A stretch of 39,162 bases of DNA from an uncultured Clostridia bacterium (GCA_947624885.1 CANQMD010000005.1:1-39162), one strand, 5' to 3'; counted from the first letter of the stretch, positions 25,840 to 36,071 are shown. Numbers and translations are program-made. Notes: a model not told the origin generated them from the sequence alone.

Positions 25840-27858
25840 TCAATCCAACTCAAACGCGCCCGTATACAGCTGGTAGTACTTGCCTTTTGCGTCGATCAAC
25901 TGTTTGTGGTTGCCTCTCTCGATTATCTCGCCGTGTTCAAGCACGAGAATCATATCGGAGTTTCGCACCGTGGACAGCCTGTGAGCAATGACAAACACCG
26001 TGCGCCCTTCCATCAGCCTGTCCATACCCTTCTCGATGAGTTTTTCAGTGCGGGTGTCAATGGACGACGTAGCCTCGTCAAGAATGAGCACGGGCGGATT
26101 TGCAACGGCGGCGCGGGCGATCGCAAGCAGCTGTCTTTGCCCTTGCGACAGGTTTTCGCCGTCGCCCGTGAGCATTGTGTCGTAGCCTTCGGGGAGATGG
26201 CGAATGAAGTAATCCGCGTTGGCAAGCACCGCCGCATTTTTGACCTCCTCGTCCGTTGCGTCAAGTTTGCCAAATCGGATATTGTCCGCCACCGTGCCCG
26301 TAAACAAGTGCGTATCTTGCAACACCATCGCCATCGATCGCCTCAGATCCGCTTTTTTGATCTTGGTGATATTGATGTTGTCATACCTGATCTTGCCGTC
26401 CGTTATATCGTAAAAGCGGTTGATCAGGTTGGTGATCGTGGTCTTGCCCGCGCCCGTGGAGCCGACAAGCGCCACTTTCTGTCCCGGATATGCCGTCATG
26501 GTGATGTGCTTCAGCACCGTCTTTTCGGGCTCATAGCCAAACGACACGTCCTCAAATTCCACTTCGCCCGTCCACTTGACGTAGGTCGTGGTGCCTTCCG
26601 CCTTGTGGAAGTGCTTCCATGCCCACACGCCCGTGTACTCCTCCGTTTCGATGAGGTTGCCGTTTTCGTCCTCGCGAGCGTTGACAAGCGTGACGTAGCC
26701 GTCGTCCGTTTCGGGCTGTTCGTCAAGCAAGTCGAAAATGCGTTCCGCGCCCGCAAGCGCCATAAGTATGCCGTTCATCATCTGCGCTATCTGCGCTATC
26801 GGGTTGGAAAATTGCCTTGAGTATTGCATAAAGCTGACCAGATTGCCCCAATTCATGCCCTGGAAGGATCTGATCGCCATTATCGTGCCCAGGATCGCCG
26901 TCGCCGCATACGAAACGTAAGACAGGTTGCCCATGATCGGCATAAGGATGTTCGCGTAGGTGTGCGCCTTGCGCGATGCGTGGCGCAACTCGCCGTTGTG
27001 TTTGTCAAACTGTTGCTTTTCCGCCTCCTCATGGCAGAACACCTTGACCACCTTCAGTCCGTCGATATGCTCCTCGATATATCCGTTGATCTCGCCGATC
27101 TTCCTCTGTTGCCGCACAAAGTGCTTGCCGCTCTTGCCTCCGACGTATTTGACGATAAACAATTCTATGACAAGCATCAGGATGGACACCAACGTCAGCA
27201 CCCAGTTGAGCACCATCATCATGACAAACATGCCCACGATCGTCAAAGTTTGCGTGATGAGGTTGGGCAAACCGTTTGAAAGCAGTTCGCGCAAAGTGTC
27301 TGTGTCGTTTGTGAACAGCGACATCAGATCGCCATGCGTGTGCGTGTCAAAATATTTGATTGGCAATGTCTGCATTTTTTCAAACATCTCGTCGCGCACG
27401 CGTTGCAACACCTTTGAAGTTATGCGCACAATGATGATGTTGTACACATAGTGCAACCCCGCGCCGACAAGATACACCGCCGCCATAATGCCCATGATCG
27501 CGCCAAACGCGTCGATGCCCGTGAGTCCGCCAAGTTTTGCCAACTCGATCGGGTATCTTATGGGATCGAATTTTGAAAGCGGCAGAATGTAATTGTTGAT
27601 GACGATTGACATCATGAACGTCCCGCCAATGTTGCACAGCACGTTTGCCACAATACAAATGATCGCAAACAGCAATTGGATCTTGTAGCCTTTCAAATAT
27701 CCGAGTATGCGTTTGAAGGTGCCTAGCGGACTGCGGGCGCGGAATCTCTTTTTGCCGTTTCCGCCCTTTTCTTCCGCTTCGGAAACTTCGGGAGGCGTTG
27801 GTTGGGCGTTTTCTTCGGGCATGAGTTGAAGGTCTTTCCTGTCGTCATTCTCAGTCAT
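25840..27858 (-). CDS. ABC transporter, permease/ATP-binding protein (canonical-Glu half of heterodimer)
   Basis: ABC_membrane region plus 'VGSTGAGKTTITNLINRFYD', 'LSQGQRQLLAIARA', 'LILDEATSSID', 'VIAHRLSTV'. Confidence 0.95.
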   Translation of the reverse strand: MTENDDRKDLQLMPEENAQPTPPEVSEAEEKGGNGKKRFRARSPLGTFKRILGYLKGYKIQLLFAIICIVANVLCNIGGTFMMSIVINNYILPLSKFDPIRYPIELAKLGGLTGIDAFGAIMGIMAAVYLVGAGLHYVYNIIIVRITSKVLQRVRDEMFEKMQTLPIKYFDTHTHGDLMSLFTNDTDTLRELLSNGLPNLITQTLTIVGMFVMMMVLNWVLTLVSILMLVIELFIVKYVGGKSGKHFVRQQRKIGEINGYIEEHIDGLKVVKVFCHEEAEKQQFDKHNGELRHASRKAHTYANILMPIMGNLSYVSYAATAILGTIMAIRSFQGMNWGNLVSFMQYSRQFSNPIAQIAQMMNGILMALAGAERIFDLLDEQPETDDGYVTLVNAREDENGNLIETEEYTGVWAWKHFHKAEGTTTYVKWTGEVEFEDVSFGYEPEKTVLKHITMTAYPGQKVALVGSTGAGKTTITNLINRFYDITDGKIRYDNINITKIKKADLRRSMAMVLQDTHLFTGTVADNIRFGKLDATDEEVKNAAVLANADYFIRHLPEGYDTMLTGDGENLSQGQRQLLAIARAAVANPPVLILDEATSSIDTRTEKLIEKGMDRLMEGRTVFVIAHRLSTVRNSDMILVLEHGEIIERGNHKQLIDAKGKYYQLYTGAFELD

Positions 27859-29845
27859 TGTCCTCACCTCCTTCCGCTTTATTTTGCAACGCGTTCAAAG
27901 CGTTCTCTTCTTCGTTTTGGGCTTTTATCGGCTCATTTTGAGCGTCTGAACTGTCGATCTCGTCATTTGCGCTGCCCTTTTGCTGCGATGTGTAAACGTC
28001 GCGATAGATCTCGCTTGTTTCAAGCAACTCGTCGTGCGTGCCAATGGCGCTTATCCTGCCGTCGTTCATCACGATGATCCTGTCCGCCTGTTCCACCGAC
28101 GAGATGCGTTGCGCGATTATGATCACCGTTGTGTCGCCAAACTCCTTTTTGAGTCCGTTGCGTATGGCTGCGTCCGTCGCGGTGTCAACAGCGCTGGTGG
28201 AGTCGTCCAAGATCATGATCTTGGGGTGCTTGAGCAGTGCGCGAGCAATGCAAAGCCTCTGCTTTTGTCCGCCGGAAACGTTTACGCCTCCCTGCCCAAG
28301 ATCGGTGTCGTAGCCGTTGGGGAATGACATTATGAAGTCGTGCGCCTGCGCCGCCATTGCCGCGTGCTCTATCTCCTCCTGCGTGGCGTTGGGATTGCCC
28401 CACAACAGATTTTCCTTTATCGTCCCGCTGAACAGCACATTTTTTTGCAGCACCATTCCGATCGCGCCGCGCAGATTTTCGATCTTGTATTCGCGCACGT
28501 CCACGCCGCCCACTCTCACAGCGCCGTCAAACACGTCGTAAAGGCGCGGAATGAGTTGCACGAGGGTGGTCTTTGCGGAGCCTGTCCCGCCGATTATGCC
28601 TATCGTTTCGCCGCTCTTGATATGTAGTTCGATGTTTTCAAGATTGAGCACGTCCTTACTGCGGCTGTACGAAAAGTCCACGTTGTCAAAGTCTATGCTG
28701 CCGTCCGCGGGCTTGACGTCTGTCGCGTCGGGCTTGTCCTCGATGTCGATCTTTTCGTCAAGCACTTCGACGATACGCGCCATGGACGCTCTTGACATAA
28801 CTATGGTCATAAACGTCATTGCCACCATCATCAGCGACATGAGGATCTGCATGACGTAACTCAAAAACGCGGTGAGATCGCCCATATTCAGCCCTGCGGC
28901 GACCGTGCCGTTGCCGTTTTTGATGATGTCATTGCCTCCGAAAAGTATGATGAAGATGATGCATGCGTACACCAAAAGCTGCATAAACGGGAACGCGATC
29001 ACAATGATCTTTTCCGCGCTGAACTGCAGTTTTTGCACCGTTTCGCTGACTTTTTTGAACTTTTTGATCTCGTTGTCCTCTCTCACAAACGCCTTGACCG
29101 CGCGTATGCCTATGAGGTTTTCCTGCTCGACCTCGTTCATATCGTCATACTTGTGCAACATCTTTTCAAATCGCGGGAAGGCTATCTTTACGCCCACAAG
29201 CAGAACGATGATCAACACGGGCAGCGTAATTGCAAATATAACGCTCAAGTCGGGGCTTATGGAGATCGCCATGCAAAGCGCCATGATCAGCATAAACGGC
29301 GCGCGCACCATGATTCGGATGATCATCATGTACGAGTTTTGCATGTTGGTTACGTCGGTCGTGAGCCTTGTGACGAGGCTGGCGGTGTTGAAGCGATCCA
29401 GATTTGCAAAGCTGTAGTTTTCCACCTTGTAAAACAGCTTTTGCCTCAGGTTGCTTGCAAATCCCGTCGCCGCGGTCGCCGCAAATTTGCCGCTCAACAC
29501 TCCGCACAACAGCGAGATCATCGCCATTGCCACCATGATAGCGCCGCACACCACAATAAAGCCGACTCTGTTGTGCATGGTGAAAATGGGCTCGTTGATC
29601 TTGCCCATATTAAACCAAAACGTAAAGTTGTTGCTTGAGTTGTCCGCCATGCCGACGTTGACTATCTGCGCCATTACGATGGGGATGAACACCTCAAAAA
29701 GCACCTCAAGCGCCACGAGCACCGACGTCCAGATCGACGGCGCTTTGTACTCGCCTATGCATGAAGCCAGCTTTTTGAGTCCTCCTTTGGTTTTGGGGAC
29801 TACCCTTTCGCCGTTGCGGACGGCGACTCTCTGTTGCCTTGCCAT
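27851..29845 (-). CDS. ABC transporter, permease/ATP-binding protein (degenerate half of heterodimer)
   Basis: 'IGGTGSAKTTLVQLIPRLYD', 'VSGGQKQRLCIARALL', 'MILDDSTSAVD' (Glu to Asp), 'IIAQRISSV' (His to Gln). Confidence 0.95.
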   Translation of the reverse strand: MARQQRVAVRNGERVVPKTKGGLKKLASCIGEYKAPSIWTSVLVALEVLFEVFIPIVMAQIVNVGMADNSSNNFTFWFNMGKINEPIFTMHNRVGFIVVCGAIMVAMAMISLLCGVLSGKFAATAATGFASNLRQKLFYKVENYSFANLDRFNTASLVTRLTTDVTNMQNSYMMIIRIMVRAPFMLIMALCMAISISPDLSVIFAITLPVLIIVLLVGVKIAFPRFEKMLHKYDDMNEVEQENLIGIRAVKAFVREDNEIKKFKKVSETVQKLQFSAEKIIVIAFPFMQLLVYACIIFIILFGGNDIIKNGNGTVAAGLNMGDLTAFLSYVMQILMSLMMVAMTFMTIVMSRASMARIVEVLDEKIDIEDKPDATDVKPADGSIDFDNVDFSYSRSKDVLNLENIELHIKSGETIGIIGGTGSAKTTLVQLIPRLYDVFDGAVRVGGVDVREYKIENLRGAIGMVLQKNVLFSGTIKENLLWGNPNATQEEIEHAAMAAQAHDFIMSFPNGYDTDLGQGGVNVSGGQKQRLCIARALLKHPKIMILDDSTSAVDTATDAAIRNGLKKEFGDTTVIIIAQRISSVEQADRIIVMNDGRISAIGTHDELLETSEIYRDVYTSQQKGSANDEIDSSDAQNEPIKAQNEEENALNALQNKAEGGEDND

Positions 29846-29999
29846 ATTCACCTATACGCCGCATTTGCGGCACAAATTTCAAAAAACTTATTTCTGCCTT
29901 TATCCGCCGTGCCCGACGCGCTCGCACGCGCCCGTTTATTAGGAAATATATGTATCTGTACAAATATATATCTCCAATCAACATCTATATCTATATTGT

Positions 30000-30028
30000 T
30001 ATTTACAATTTATAATTACAATTGTCAA
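30000..30028 (-). promoter_or_regulatory. Promoter of the ABC exporter operon
   Basis: Minus strand TTGACA-17-TAAATA; upstream inverted repeat AAATTGTTAAA-N14-TTTAACAATTT (30040-30075). Confidence 0.6.
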
Positions 30029-30154
30029 CCGTTTTGCGCAAATTGTTAAAATTTTTCAAACGCGTTTAACAATTTTAATATTCGCCCCGTCCTCACGTCG
30101 CATATCTCCTCACACTTTCGCCATTTCTTAAGCCGACTTTTTGCGTTTTGACAC

Positions 30155-30195
30155 AAAAAAGGCGGCGCAAACATTCGCGTCGCGCCGCCTTTTTG
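30155..30195 (-). terminator. Intrinsic terminator after the large lipoprotein gene
   Basis: Long GC-rich stem AAAAAGGCGGCGC...GCGCCGCCTTTTT. Confidence 0.85.
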
Positions 30196-30207
30196 ATCGA
30201 CTGTCGA

Positions 30208-33200
30208 TCATTGCATCCAATCGCTGAAGTTTGTCCACTCGGCAAATCCGTCGTAGTACAACTCGATCTCGATATCGCCGCTCCCGTCCTCAACATGGAT
30301 CGTGAGCAGTCCGCCTTCTGCCTCAAAGAAGCCGCCCAACTCGTATGACCCATGCGCTGTGAAGATTGTGATGAGCGCATATCCGTCCATTCCCTCCTCA
30401 AATGCGCCTTGTCCGTATTTTGCAAAGTCCTCCTCGTTGTAGACCTCGATCAAAATGGACATGGATGAGGGTGAGAAGATGTTGTAGCTTATGCGCCTTG
30501 CGCTGCCTGTCGCAAAGTCGACGACGTACATGAGGGTGTTGTCGTTCTCATCCTGAATGATGTATCTGGTGTCCTTTTCGCCCGCATACACAACGCCGAA
30601 GTTGTTGAAGTTGCCGGCGTGCTCCACGCCCAGAGAGTCATAAAACTCCACGTCGTCAAATCCGTTGAAGTGCAGTATGCTTCCGTCGTTGGCGTACACG
30701 ATCTTGTCCTCCGCCTCGTTGTAAGCCACCACGCCCACAAGATACTCCGTGTTGCCAAGGATATCCTCGCGTGAAAGCGGGTATGACTTGTACACTTGCA
30801 CGATTTCAAAGCTGCTTGCATCCTGACTCAGCGTTCCCACTTTGATGAAGTCCGTAGAATCGTCATCCGGGTCATATGGATTGGATCCAAACATATAATC
30901 GCCGATCAGCGATCCCTGCCCCGCAGTTGTTGCGCGGTAGGCGTGTCCGAGGCCGTCAAAGTACACGCTCGGAGTTTCCGACAGCATGAGGGACGCAGAT
31001 GTCGCGGTGTAATAGAATTCGTATGCCATACCTCTCTCAAGCCCATATGCCGCAAGATACGGCTCGCCGTCCTTCTCTCTTTCAAGCAATTCCGTCCTGC
31101 CGTTTTGCGCAATGAACACGTACGTCTTGGTCTGTTGGTTGTAACTCACGCTGCCTCTCATCGTCCGCTGTCCCGTGACGAGTTCCGCCACCTCATAGAA
31201 GCCCTTGATCGTGAGGCTTCCCGACAGCATGACAGTCGGATCGCCGTCAATCGTGCTGTGACCTGCCTCGTACAGATAGATGTTGCCGGAATATATCTCA
31301 AAATGCAGTTCGAGATCCTCGTCATACAGTTTGAGTTCGTCGTTCTCGTCGATGATGAACTTTGCGCTGTACGGCTTGTAGTCCGCGTCGATCGCCTCAA
31401 ACGAATATATTCCGTATGCGTCCTTAAGCAACGTCCCCGCGACGACCTGATCGCCTGCTTGCAACAGCGTGGCTTCAAGCGTATTGAAGTTGATGGAGAT
31501 CGTATATTCCGTTCCGTCTATCGTAATCAGGTATTCTCCGCTCGTCACTTCCTCGCGATGGGGATCGTAGATGATCAGTCTGTGCCCATCAAGATCGAGG
31601 GAGAAACTCACGTCTATATCGTTATCAAGATCGCGGAATCTGTACATTCCGCCGTTGTTGTAGTAGTATCCGCTGTACGTTCCACCGTTGCCGTCGTTGT
31701 AGGTCGCGCGGCCGAGATTGTCAAGCTGTATGGACTTTGCTCCATCCTCCGTGAATGTGCCTGAGGGCAGCGACGGGTTGCTTTCCACGACGGTCCTCTC
31801 GCTCATGATCATATCGGAGTAATAGAATTCAAACATCGTCGCATACTCGGCTTCGGCGCTCATTCTGGACTTGAACTCAAACGTATTGCCGTCTGCCTTT
31901 TGCTCGACTTTGCCGTCGTCGCGTACTCTTTCGCCAATTGTGTACGAGGAGTTGCTTGAGGAGATGTTGTACAGTTCGGCCTTGCTGCCATCGTCCCAAA
32001 TGCGGATGAGATACACCGCTCTGAGCGTTGCGGGATTGAGCACCAGATAATCGCTGTAGCCCACCTTTGCAAACGTTGCGTCCGCCGCCGACGGCATAAA
32101 CTTGAGCGTACTCTCGTCCTCAAAGGTCGCCACATACACGTTGTTTTGCACGCTGAATGTTCCCGTATGTACGGTATCTTCCGCGCCCTCCGCGCCGGGC
32201 ACAGAATATTTTGCGTTGCCGTAGCAGTCCACCTGCAAGGTTTCCGCCTTGGCGGTTTCATTTTCCTTGTAGGAGAACGTTCCGCTTGCAAGGGTCATAT
32301 TTGCAAACAGATAAAATTCCTCTTCCTGCTTGATCGCGTAATATGTGGAGCCGCTCACACTCAACCTGTACACCGTATCATCCTTGCCTTCCGCCTTGCC
32401 GTATATGGGTTTGGGATACTCTCCCGTCGCTTGCGCGATAGTGCCGTGTCCGTAAAATCTCGGCTCGTCGCTTGTGCCGATATATCTGAACATTGCAAAT
32501 CCGCCGTAATACTCAAACAGTATCCCGCCGTTTTCGTCGCCGTCCGCGATGCCCCACATAGCCATTTGGATGAGCAATGCGGTCGGGTTTGTATCCTCCG
32601 TGCCGAACGTGTCGATGAGGAACGCGCCCTCCTCGCCCATGATCGTCATGCCGTAAGCAAACCCATATTCTTGATTCTCAAACACAACGGTATCTTCGCC
32701 GTTTGTATATTTTGCTTTTCCGTCGCCGCTCAGCGCGAGTTGTCCCGCGGGCTGACCCTTCAGGTCAAGCACATCAAATGTCAACTCCGCAAGCGTCATT
32801 TGATGAGTCACAACGGTCGGGATACCCTTCTCGCTCGTGCGATCGGGGTCGTCCGCAAAGTAGATCACGTATTCTTTTCCGCTGAACAATTTGCCTTCTT
32901 GCTGCGTCGTAACGGTGCCCTCCGATACTTCGACAAATATAATGTTACCCGAAGCGGACTCGTTCGCCGTCAGATAAAACGCCTTTTCGGCTGTTTCCAC
33001 AATAGCGCCGACATAGCTACTGAAACTCGCATTGTACAAATAGTTCAGTTCGGCATGACCGTTGACCTTTATGAACTCGCCCGTAGCTGTGCCGCTGTCC
33101 ACTATGATCGAGTACTCGCCGCTCGCGGTCTTAAGCGAATACACAATGGCGGGCGACGCGTCCTCAAACCTCTCTCCGACAAGCGTCACTTCGCCCTCTT

Positions 33201-35013
33201 CCGCCTTGCCTGTCGCGTCAGTGTAAACGCCGTTGCCAAACCCGTCCGCCTCAAATTTGCTGCCGTCGGGATTGGTGCAATATGCAAGACTTGAACTGTC
33301 GCCGCTCTTGTACGTCATGACTGGCAAGCGCAACATACTCATGCCCAGCACCATGCTGTAGTCAGGTCTTATGAACATCTCTATATAGTCGTTGCTGTCG
33401 CTTGTTGCGCTGACGATCACGTCGCCGTCGCCCACAATGCTGTAATCGCCCTCAAATTGGCTGTCGTCCTCGGTGACCACTATCGCGTTGCCGTAGCCGT
33501 CAAGCACGATCCTATCGCCAACAAGATATCCTTCCTCGTCAAAGTTCTCGGCAAACAAGCCCGCCTCGCGCCCGCGCATCTGCATGATGTTGTATTGCTG
33601 CGCCGATGACGAGGGATTCTCCTGTATCTCAGCCGAGATCGGCATAAAGTGAATGTCAAATTGCACCGACTCTTCATCGCCATCCGTATACGTGACTGTC
33701 CGCATTATTGAGAAGCAGAAGTCGCCGCTGAAAATATCCTGCCAATATCCGCCGAAGTATGCGCCGGGTTGCAGCGTCGTTTGCACAACGTCGTAATAGC
33801 TGTCTGTTGAATAGATCGTAAGCGGCTGATCAAGCGTGAGCGTCGCCGCGCCGTAGCCGTCCACAAATTTGAAATGGATATGGTCGTAAACTTTCTCTTG
33901 GAACACGTCGCCGCCGACAAGTTCGAGCCCGTCCACATTAAGCGAGGTCTGAACATACGCAAAATGTCCGTCGCTGTAAACTCTGCCCGTGACGCTCACG
34001 CCCGACGGCAATTCAACCAAAAATGTACCCGTTGACGGATCGGAGTCCGTTGGGTTATGCGGGAAAAACGCGCCCTCAAACTCGCTGTCGCCACCGCGGC
34101 GTATGATCGCCTTGTTCCCTTCGCGAGCGGGCACAAACACGTAGTCGTCGCCATAGGAGTAATCAAAATATCCCTCGTCGTAGATGGCGTACAAAGTCAC
34201 GTTTGTGACCTTGCCGTCGATCAAGCTGCCGTTGCCGCCAAGAGGCGCTTTTTGACCCGCGGGCGCAAAGTTGACTCCTGCGGAATCTGTCGCCCATCCC
34301 GCAAAGCGCAGCGAGTACGGCGTGAGAAAATCGCTTTCCGGCAATTCGAGTTCCTGCCCAAAATACAGCGTTTTCGGCTGCATCTCGCCGATGGCAGTGC
34401 TGTCGTTTGCGTCAAAACTCACCGTGTACTGTCTTAAATTGTACTTGAGATACACGGTCTTTTGCTTCACGTCGACCCTTGCCTGCATTTCATCGCTTGT
34501 CGCGACGTTTCTGAAGCCCACCACATCCGGCAAATCGTAGTTGTACAAGTCAACATTGGGAGTGTTGGGATTCACCTCATAGGACTTCGCAAACTGTTCG
34601 TCGGGGACGTACGCGTCCTCTCCCGTTGCGGGTGTTCCGTCCGCTCCGAGAGTTTGCAAACTTGGCACTATCTTGAGTGTGCGCACCCATCTTGCGTAAA
34701 ACGTGACGTTCTCGCCGGGCATGACGGTGGGCAAGTCTTCCTTTCTGCTTGCAAAGCCGTTGTTCTCGCGCGACCAGCCGCCAAAAACGTACGACGTGTG
34801 CGAGGGGTCTGAGGGGAGCAGGTCGGTGATGTCGCTGCCCTCATCCGCGGTTATCGACTCCACTGCCTGCCCGCCCAGACTGTCAAAAGTGATCGTATAC
34901 TTTCTCGTGCTGGGAGCTAGCGGGTCTGTCCTTCCGTCACATGCCACAATGACGCAGAGCGCTGCGATCAGCGCCAACGTAGTCAGCAGAATTGCGAAAA
35001 TCTTTTTCTTCAT
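30208..35013 (-). CDS. Very large secreted lipoprotein (~1600 aa) with InlB B-repeat-like N-terminus and recurring DGYGNA-type units
   Basis: 'MKKKIFAILLTTLALIAALCVIVACDGRTD' lipoprotein signal; 'YTITFDSLGGQAVESITADEGSDI...FGGWSREN..FARWV' Listeria-Bacteroides repeat; later units such as 'VLDGYGNAIVV', 'EADGFGNGVYT', 'QVDCYGNAKYS', 'QLDNLGRATYN', 'YFDGLGHAYRA'. Confidence 0.85.
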   Translation of the reverse strand: MKKKIFAILLTTLALIAALCVIVACDGRTDPLAPSTRKYTITFDSLGGQAVESITADEGSDITDLLPSDPSHTSYVFGGWSRENNGFASRKEDLPTVMPGENVTFYARWVRTLKIVPSLQTLGADGTPATGEDAYVPDEQFAKSYEVNPNTPNVDLYNYDLPDVVGFRNVATSDEMQARVDVKQKTVYLKYNLRQYTVSFDANDSTAIGEMQPKTLYFGQELELPESDFLTPYSLRFAGWATDSAGVNFAPAGQKAPLGGNGSLIDGKVTNVTLYAIYDEGYFDYSYGDDYVFVPAREGNKAIIRRGGDSEFEGAFFPHNPTDSDPSTGTFLVELPSGVSVTGRVYSDGHFAYVQTSLNVDGLELVGGDVFQEKVYDHIHFKFVDGYGAATLTLDQPLTIYSTDSYYDVVQTTLQPGAYFGGYWQDIFSGDFCFSIMRTVTYTDGDEESVQFDIHFMPISAEIQENPSSSAQQYNIMQMRGREAGLFAENFDEEGYLVGDRIVLDGYGNAIVVTEDDSQFEGDYSIVGDGDVIVSATSDSNDYIEMFIRPDYSMVLGMSMLRLPVMTYKSGDSSSLAYCTNPDGSKFEADGFGNGVYTDATGKAEEGEVTLVGERFEDASPAIVYSLKTASGEYSIIVDSGTATGEFIKVNGHAELNYLYNASFSSYVGAIVETAEKAFYLTANESASGNIIFVEVSEGTVTTQQEGKLFSGKEYVIYFADDPDRTSEKGIPTVVTHQMTLAELTFDVLDLKGQPAGQLALSGDGKAKYTNGEDTVVFENQEYGFAYGMTIMGEEGAFLIDTFGTEDTNPTALLIQMAMWGIADGDENGGILFEYYGGFAMFRYIGTSDEPRFYGHGTIAQATGEYPKPIYGKAEGKDDTVYRLSVSGSTYYAIKQEEEFYLFANMTLASGTFSYKENETAKAETLQVDCYGNAKYSVPGAEGAEDTVHTGTFSVQNNVYVATFEDESTLKFMPSAADATFAKVGYSDYLVLNPATLRAVYLIRIWDDGSKAELYNISSSNSSYTIGERVRDDGKVEQKADGNTFEFKSRMSAEAEYATMFEFYYSDMIMSERTVVESNPSLPSGTFTEDGAKSIQLDNLGRATYNDGNGGTYSGYYYNNGGMYRFRDLDNDIDVSFSLDLDGHRLIIYDPHREEVTSGEYLITIDGTEYTISINFNTLEATLLQAGDQVVAGTLLKDAYGIYSFEAIDADYKPYSAKFIIDENDELKLYDEDLELHFEIYSGNIYLYEAGHSTIDGDPTVMLSGSLTIKGFYEVAELVTGQRTMRGSVSYNQQTKTYVFIAQNGRTELLEREKDGEPYLAAYGLERGMAYEFYYTATSASLMLSETPSVYFDGLGHAYRATTAGQGSLIGDYMFGSNPYDPDDDSTDFIKVGTLSQDASSFEIVQVYKSYPLSREDILGNTEYLVGVVAYNEAEDKIVYANDGSILHFNGFDDVEFYDSLGVEHAGNFNNFGVVYAGEKDTRYIIQDENDNTLMYVVDFATGSARRISYNIFSPSSMSILIEVYNEEDFAKYGQGAFEEGMDGYALITIFTAHGSYELGGFFEAEGGLLTIHVEDGSGDIEIELYYDGFAEWTNFSDWMQ

Positions 35014-35072
35014 ATTTGCTCCTTTCGGGCAATGCCCGATCAAAGATTGTAGACTTTTTGAAAGTACATAAT

Positions 35073-35101
35073 ATGATAAATCTATTATGAAAATATGTCA
35101 A
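35073..35101 (-). promoter_or_regulatory. Promoter of the large lipoprotein gene
   Basis: Minus strand TTGACA-17-TATCAT. Confidence 0.65.
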
Positions 35102-35330
35102 CCGTTTGCGCCTTCCAAATTTTTGCATAAATATAAACCTTCGCGGCATTTTCGGCACAAAATTGTATAATATGTCAATTTTTATGCAATTTTTCGTATA
35201 AAATTTTATACAATTTTTCCTCCGCAAGTCGTATTTGCCGTCGCAGGAGCAAGCAAAATTAAAAAATTTTAATACACCGTGTCGGTTTTTGTATACTTCT
35301 GTAATGTTATACTCCACTTTGTTTGATATC

Positions 35331-35359
35331 TTGACAAACTTCTCGCTTTGTGTTAATAT
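35331..35359 (+). promoter_or_regulatory. Promoter of the TetR-family regulator
   Basis: TTGACA-17-TAATAT. Confidence 0.75.
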
Positions 35360-35375
35360 GAGATCGGAGGAAATT

Positions 35376-35966
35376 ATGCTCAAGGAAAAGGAAGATCTGC
35401 GCGTCATTCGCACCCGCAAATTGCTTTGCAACACCCTGCTCGACCTTATGCAGGAGGATTCGATCGAAAAAATCAGCGTCATAGACCTGTGCAACGCGGC
35501 GATGATTAACCGCGCCACATTTTACGCGCACTTTGAGGACAAATACCACCTGCTCAACTACGCGCTGGAGGAACTCAAGGATTCGCTTTACAAAAGTTTC
35601 ACCAAGGACAAAAAATTCGACTCCCCCGCGCAAGCCGTCAAAGCGCTGCTCACAATGGGCGTGGATTTTGTGTTTGACAACCGCAATCACATCGCCAACC
35701 TGCTCAGGCACAATCGCGGAGGCAAAGTGCTTGAAACCATACGCGAATCCATCACGCAATCCATCAAATACCAGCTTGGCAAGTACAAAGCCACTTACGA
35801 TTTTGCCGCGCCCGCGGGGATCATTTCCAAATTTTTGGCGGGAGGGATGCTGAGCACCGCGCTGTCAGTGCTTGACAACCCCGAGGCATACACCTACGAC
35901 GATTTTATCAAATACATCTCGTCACTGTCCTTTGACGATCTGTTCAAGCCAAAGCGCAAGGACTGA
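35376..35966 (+). CDS. TetR/AcrR-family transcriptional regulator
   Basis: 'RVIRTRKLLCNTLLDLMQEDSIEKISVIDLCNAAMINRATFYAHFEDKYHLLNYALEEL' TetR HTH; RBS CGGAGGAAATT. Confidence 0.9.
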   Translation: MLKEKEDLRVIRTRKLLCNTLLDLMQEDSIEKISVIDLCNAAMINRATFYAHFEDKYHLLNYALEELKDSLYKSFTKDKKFDSPAQAVKALLTMGVDFVFDNRNHIANLLRHNRGGKVLETIRESITQSIKYQLGKYKATYDFAAPAGIISKFLAGGMLSTALSVLDNPEAYTYDDFIKYISSLSFDDLFKPKRKD

Positions 35967-35997
35967 GGGCAAACCTCACCGTCCGCGCCGCTTCGAT

Positions 35998-36026
35998 ATC
36001 CAAACGCTCGTCGTTTGGATTTTTTT
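35998..36026 (+). terminator. Intrinsic terminator after tetR
   Basis: ATCCAAACG-CTCGT-CGTTTGGAT-TTTTTT. Confidence 0.85.
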
Positions 36027-36071
36027 ATTGCTCTTCGCAATATCAGCCCTCACGCAACTCCGCATTGCCAC

